NCBI GenBank assembly: GCA_964020155.1
Contig: OZ026568.1
Coordinates: forward strand, 2,253,820-2,317,819
DNA from: Chondrilla cf. caribensis
Lineage: Eukaryota > Porifera > Demospongiae > Chondrillida > Chondrillidae
Direction of reading: 5' to 3'
Length of the DNA: 64,000 nt
Position 1 is the stretch's first letter, and the number at the start of each line of letters is the position of its first letter. A program made the position numbers and the translations under genes. The notes beneath the pieces are model-generated. The model saw only the letters and a list, made by a program, of their open reading frames with translations. It was not told the origin of the DNA and did not search any database. This document shows, piece after piece, positions 61,696 through 64,000 of the stretch.

Positions 61696-64000
61696 ATGTT
61701 TACCAGCCGAGCGAGTGTGAATTGTCCATCGCGAGGATCAAGGCTGACGACCCCTTCGTCTCGCATCGCCAATGACGACTCGCCGGGTGGTAGCAAACGG
61801 CGCGCCCCTATTGTATTGTATACTTCGAACAATGCCCTCCAGCGCGCATCCTATTCGACGCAGACCAAACCGGTACAGCCGACATCTTACGTGAACGATG
61901 GAAGCGATCTTCAATTCCACCACGGGAACATGGCTATAGTGTCAACTTCGATGCCCTGTGGAGGCAGTCGACTACACGGTGACAGTGAAGGTGCAGTACG
62001 ACATTTACCTTATGAGGTGAGATGAGAACATTACCATAGACACTCGATGGAGGTACATAACTTTATCCGTAACTAGTCTCACGAGACCCTTACTCTGGCT
62101 CCTACGTATTTATTAGTCGCCACTCGGTTGGGTCTGCCTACGCGAGACCTATGCCTATAATTGTACAAGAGCACCCACCATGTAGACAATATGATTCCAT
62201 TGAGAATTCTAGCTACATCCAGACATAGCCTAGTTCTTATTTCACATTGACTGCACTAGCGGAGGAGGTTCACAGAGGCACCAAACCCAGCCTTAATAAT
62301 GAGTAAAGTTATTTACAAATATGATGTAGATTATGCTGCTGATATTATAGTCATAATATGAATAGATGCTATATTGATAAGACATGTATTGCAATAATGC
62401 CTCTACTAAACATGTGCTTGAAAACATGCATGGTACGTACAGCTAATGGTATTGAGATGGGCATTTCATGTACCTTGTCCATGTGTTAATTTGATAACAA
62501 ACGAATGTTGATTGGTGCGAAATCAGCCAGTAGAGGGTTTTGTTTGCAGTCCTCTCGAACCTTTAATTGTAACTAATGTTCAAAAATGGAAACTATGACA
62601 ATTTATCTTCTCAGTTAGTGCACCTAGTGAAGCCAGGATCAAAGTTAACAGCACCAACATTATAGCCTAAACTTATCATTGTATTTCATTTCTATTTAAT
62701 AAATTGACAGCTTAACAATCAATTTCAGCTATGTATATATCACGATTGTATACTCACATACATATTCGCGAGCTAAAGAGCCCATATGTCTAAGAAGACA
62801 TGATCCACTGGCATTATATAAGTATGCTTGTACACTATTATGCCTAAAACATGTATAATATTGGGACACTTTGAAGAATGTTTTGCCCAAACACATCAAG
62901 TCACAAGGCTACATAGCATGTGATGACACATAGGAACTGTATTGCACAATAGCTGATGTACAGTTATGGTCACGGACTATATCACATGACCACTAGAATG
63001 TTAGCCAATTTAAAGACAATTGATTTTCATCACTGATATAATCCCTATTAGGATATCACTTCCTGTCTTCACTGGAAAGTTTAATAAATAATGTCACATG
63101 GTAGCCATTTTACTGTCAATGACACCTATGGGCGTGTAGCAAAATCCATAAAATATCATCGTGAAGTTATTTTATTTTTTATCCTATACCATGTTTACCA
63201 GTACTGTTGGTGTCTATACACATGCATATGTATTATTGTTGCAATAATATTATGCTCTTGTTAACATTCAACTTGAAGAGTGACAATATATTAAAGTGTC
63301 ACTGTAGTGTAGGGTGACACATAAATGCTGTGGAAACTATTTTTAATGATTTTTGTTATATTACCCACTAACAGGTACAGGTGTACATTCTTCTGTTTGT
63401 CCCTGGTGATCAGTTGATGAAGACATGTCGTAAGGTTTGTGTCCTGTGGAGATCTATCATTGAAACAGACCATTTTTGGAAGATGAAGTGCAAGAAAGAC
63501 TTTTGGGCAGAATGTTGTTATTGTTGTACAGTGTGGAATCCATGTGTGTGTCCCATGCCCTTGTGGAGGAAGTTTTACAACAAGCTATTCACTGTGAACC
63601 AAACAAGGAAGCCTTTATCTATTGATATTTGTCCAAGACGCATGTGTACCCATAAGAATAGCGCCGATATACAGCAAACTGTCAGGATTTTTCTAATTGG
63701 AGATTCGGGTGTTGGTAAGACAGTGCTGTTCTCCAGACTATTGGGTCAAGTGGATAAATGCTTTCATCACAAAAGGACAAGAAAACCCCTGTCTCTCACC
63801 AAGTGTGTTGGTTTTCATACCTATTCTGTCTGCAATGACTACACCAAGCGAACCAGCGGAGAATCTGCAAGCCATAGGACCAAATGTGTTGTGTGGGATA
63901 CCAGTGGACGGTCTGTGTATATGGATCAACTCTTGGACAATTACGACAAGGCTCACGCTTTCGCTGTGTTCTTTGATATAACGTCTTATGTAACATTCTT
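61696..64000 (+). CDS. F-box protein with a Ras/Rab-like GTPase domain (3' end off the window)
   Basis: Likely substrate adaptor of an SCF ubiquitin ligase fused to a small GTPase. Exon 1 (61696-62016) encodes about 100 Ser/Pro/Arg-rich, probably disordered residues and the start of the F-box (LPYE). Exon 2 (63375 to the window end) continues in phase: VQVYILLFVPGDQLMKTCRK, VCVLWRSI and DHFWKMKCKKDFW, much like the FBXO2/6/44 F-box. After a Cys-rich linker come a P-loop, IFLIGDSGVGKT (63699-63722), a G3-like VVWDTSGR (63888-63911) and AFAVFFDITS near 63957. The FBA sugar-binding domain of FBXO2/6 is replaced by the GTPase. The G3 motif has Ser for the usual Ala (DTSG). G4/G5 motifs lie beyond the edge. 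The 62017-63374 intron holds nothing else clear. Confidence 0.82.

Overview
The window looks like intron-rich nuclear DNA from an early-branching or otherwise compact animal. Five conserved animal-type genes sit close together. Most introns are bounded by GT/AG and most exons are under 300 bp. Introns and spacers are full of short terminal-inverted-repeat (TIR) elements, (AC)n tracts and RY-alternating TACGTAC/TACATAC words. A sponge is my best guess, but nothing here fixes the species. No bacterial operon, rRNA, tRNA or CRISPR array was seen.

Layout. (1) 1-22198, minus strand: the N-terminal three quarters of BLTP1 (KIAA1109/Tweek), a giant ER-anchored bridge-like lipid transfer protein; the gene runs off the left edge. 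One intron holds an apparently intact PIF/Harbinger transposon (16183-19043). (2) 22366-27071, plus strand: complete DENND10 (FAM45A), nine exons, 358 codons, divergent from BLTP1 across a 167-bp shared promoter. (3) 27.7-41.8 kb: a stack of nested mobile elements. The outer one appears to be a ~10-kb Ginger-like element. It encodes a KRBA2-type integrase followed by a CXXC zinc finger and a long region I cannot name, and it carries a 35-bp tandem array that repeats a motif found in the element's ends. Inside or against it are a 5'-truncated LINE, a short TIR element, a MULE-like element with a 9-bp target duplication, and a reverse transcriptase plus restriction-like-endonuclease retroelement inserted in the MULE end with a 14-bp target duplication. 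(4) 43638-60406, plus strand: complete FCSK (L-fucose kinase). I traced 31 exons in frame, giving 1084 codons, the same length as I recall for the human protein. Its introns hold several MITEs, a Helitron-like element and very long (AC)n tracts. (5) 60933-61409, minus strand: a C19orf12 homologue, convergent with FCSK. (6) 61696 to the right edge, plus strand: a gene joining an F-box to a Ras/Rab-like GTPase domain, divergent from the C19orf12 homologue across about 290 bp.

How they work together: the host genes (lipid transfer, Rab regulation, fucose salvage, mitochondrial/ER membrane protein, F-box GTPase) show no shared pathway. They share promoters or lie tail to tail, as expected of a compact genome. 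The most unusual items are the CXXC-integrase element with its terminal-motif array, the F-box-GTPase fusion, and two long palindromes that share a core but have unrelated arms.
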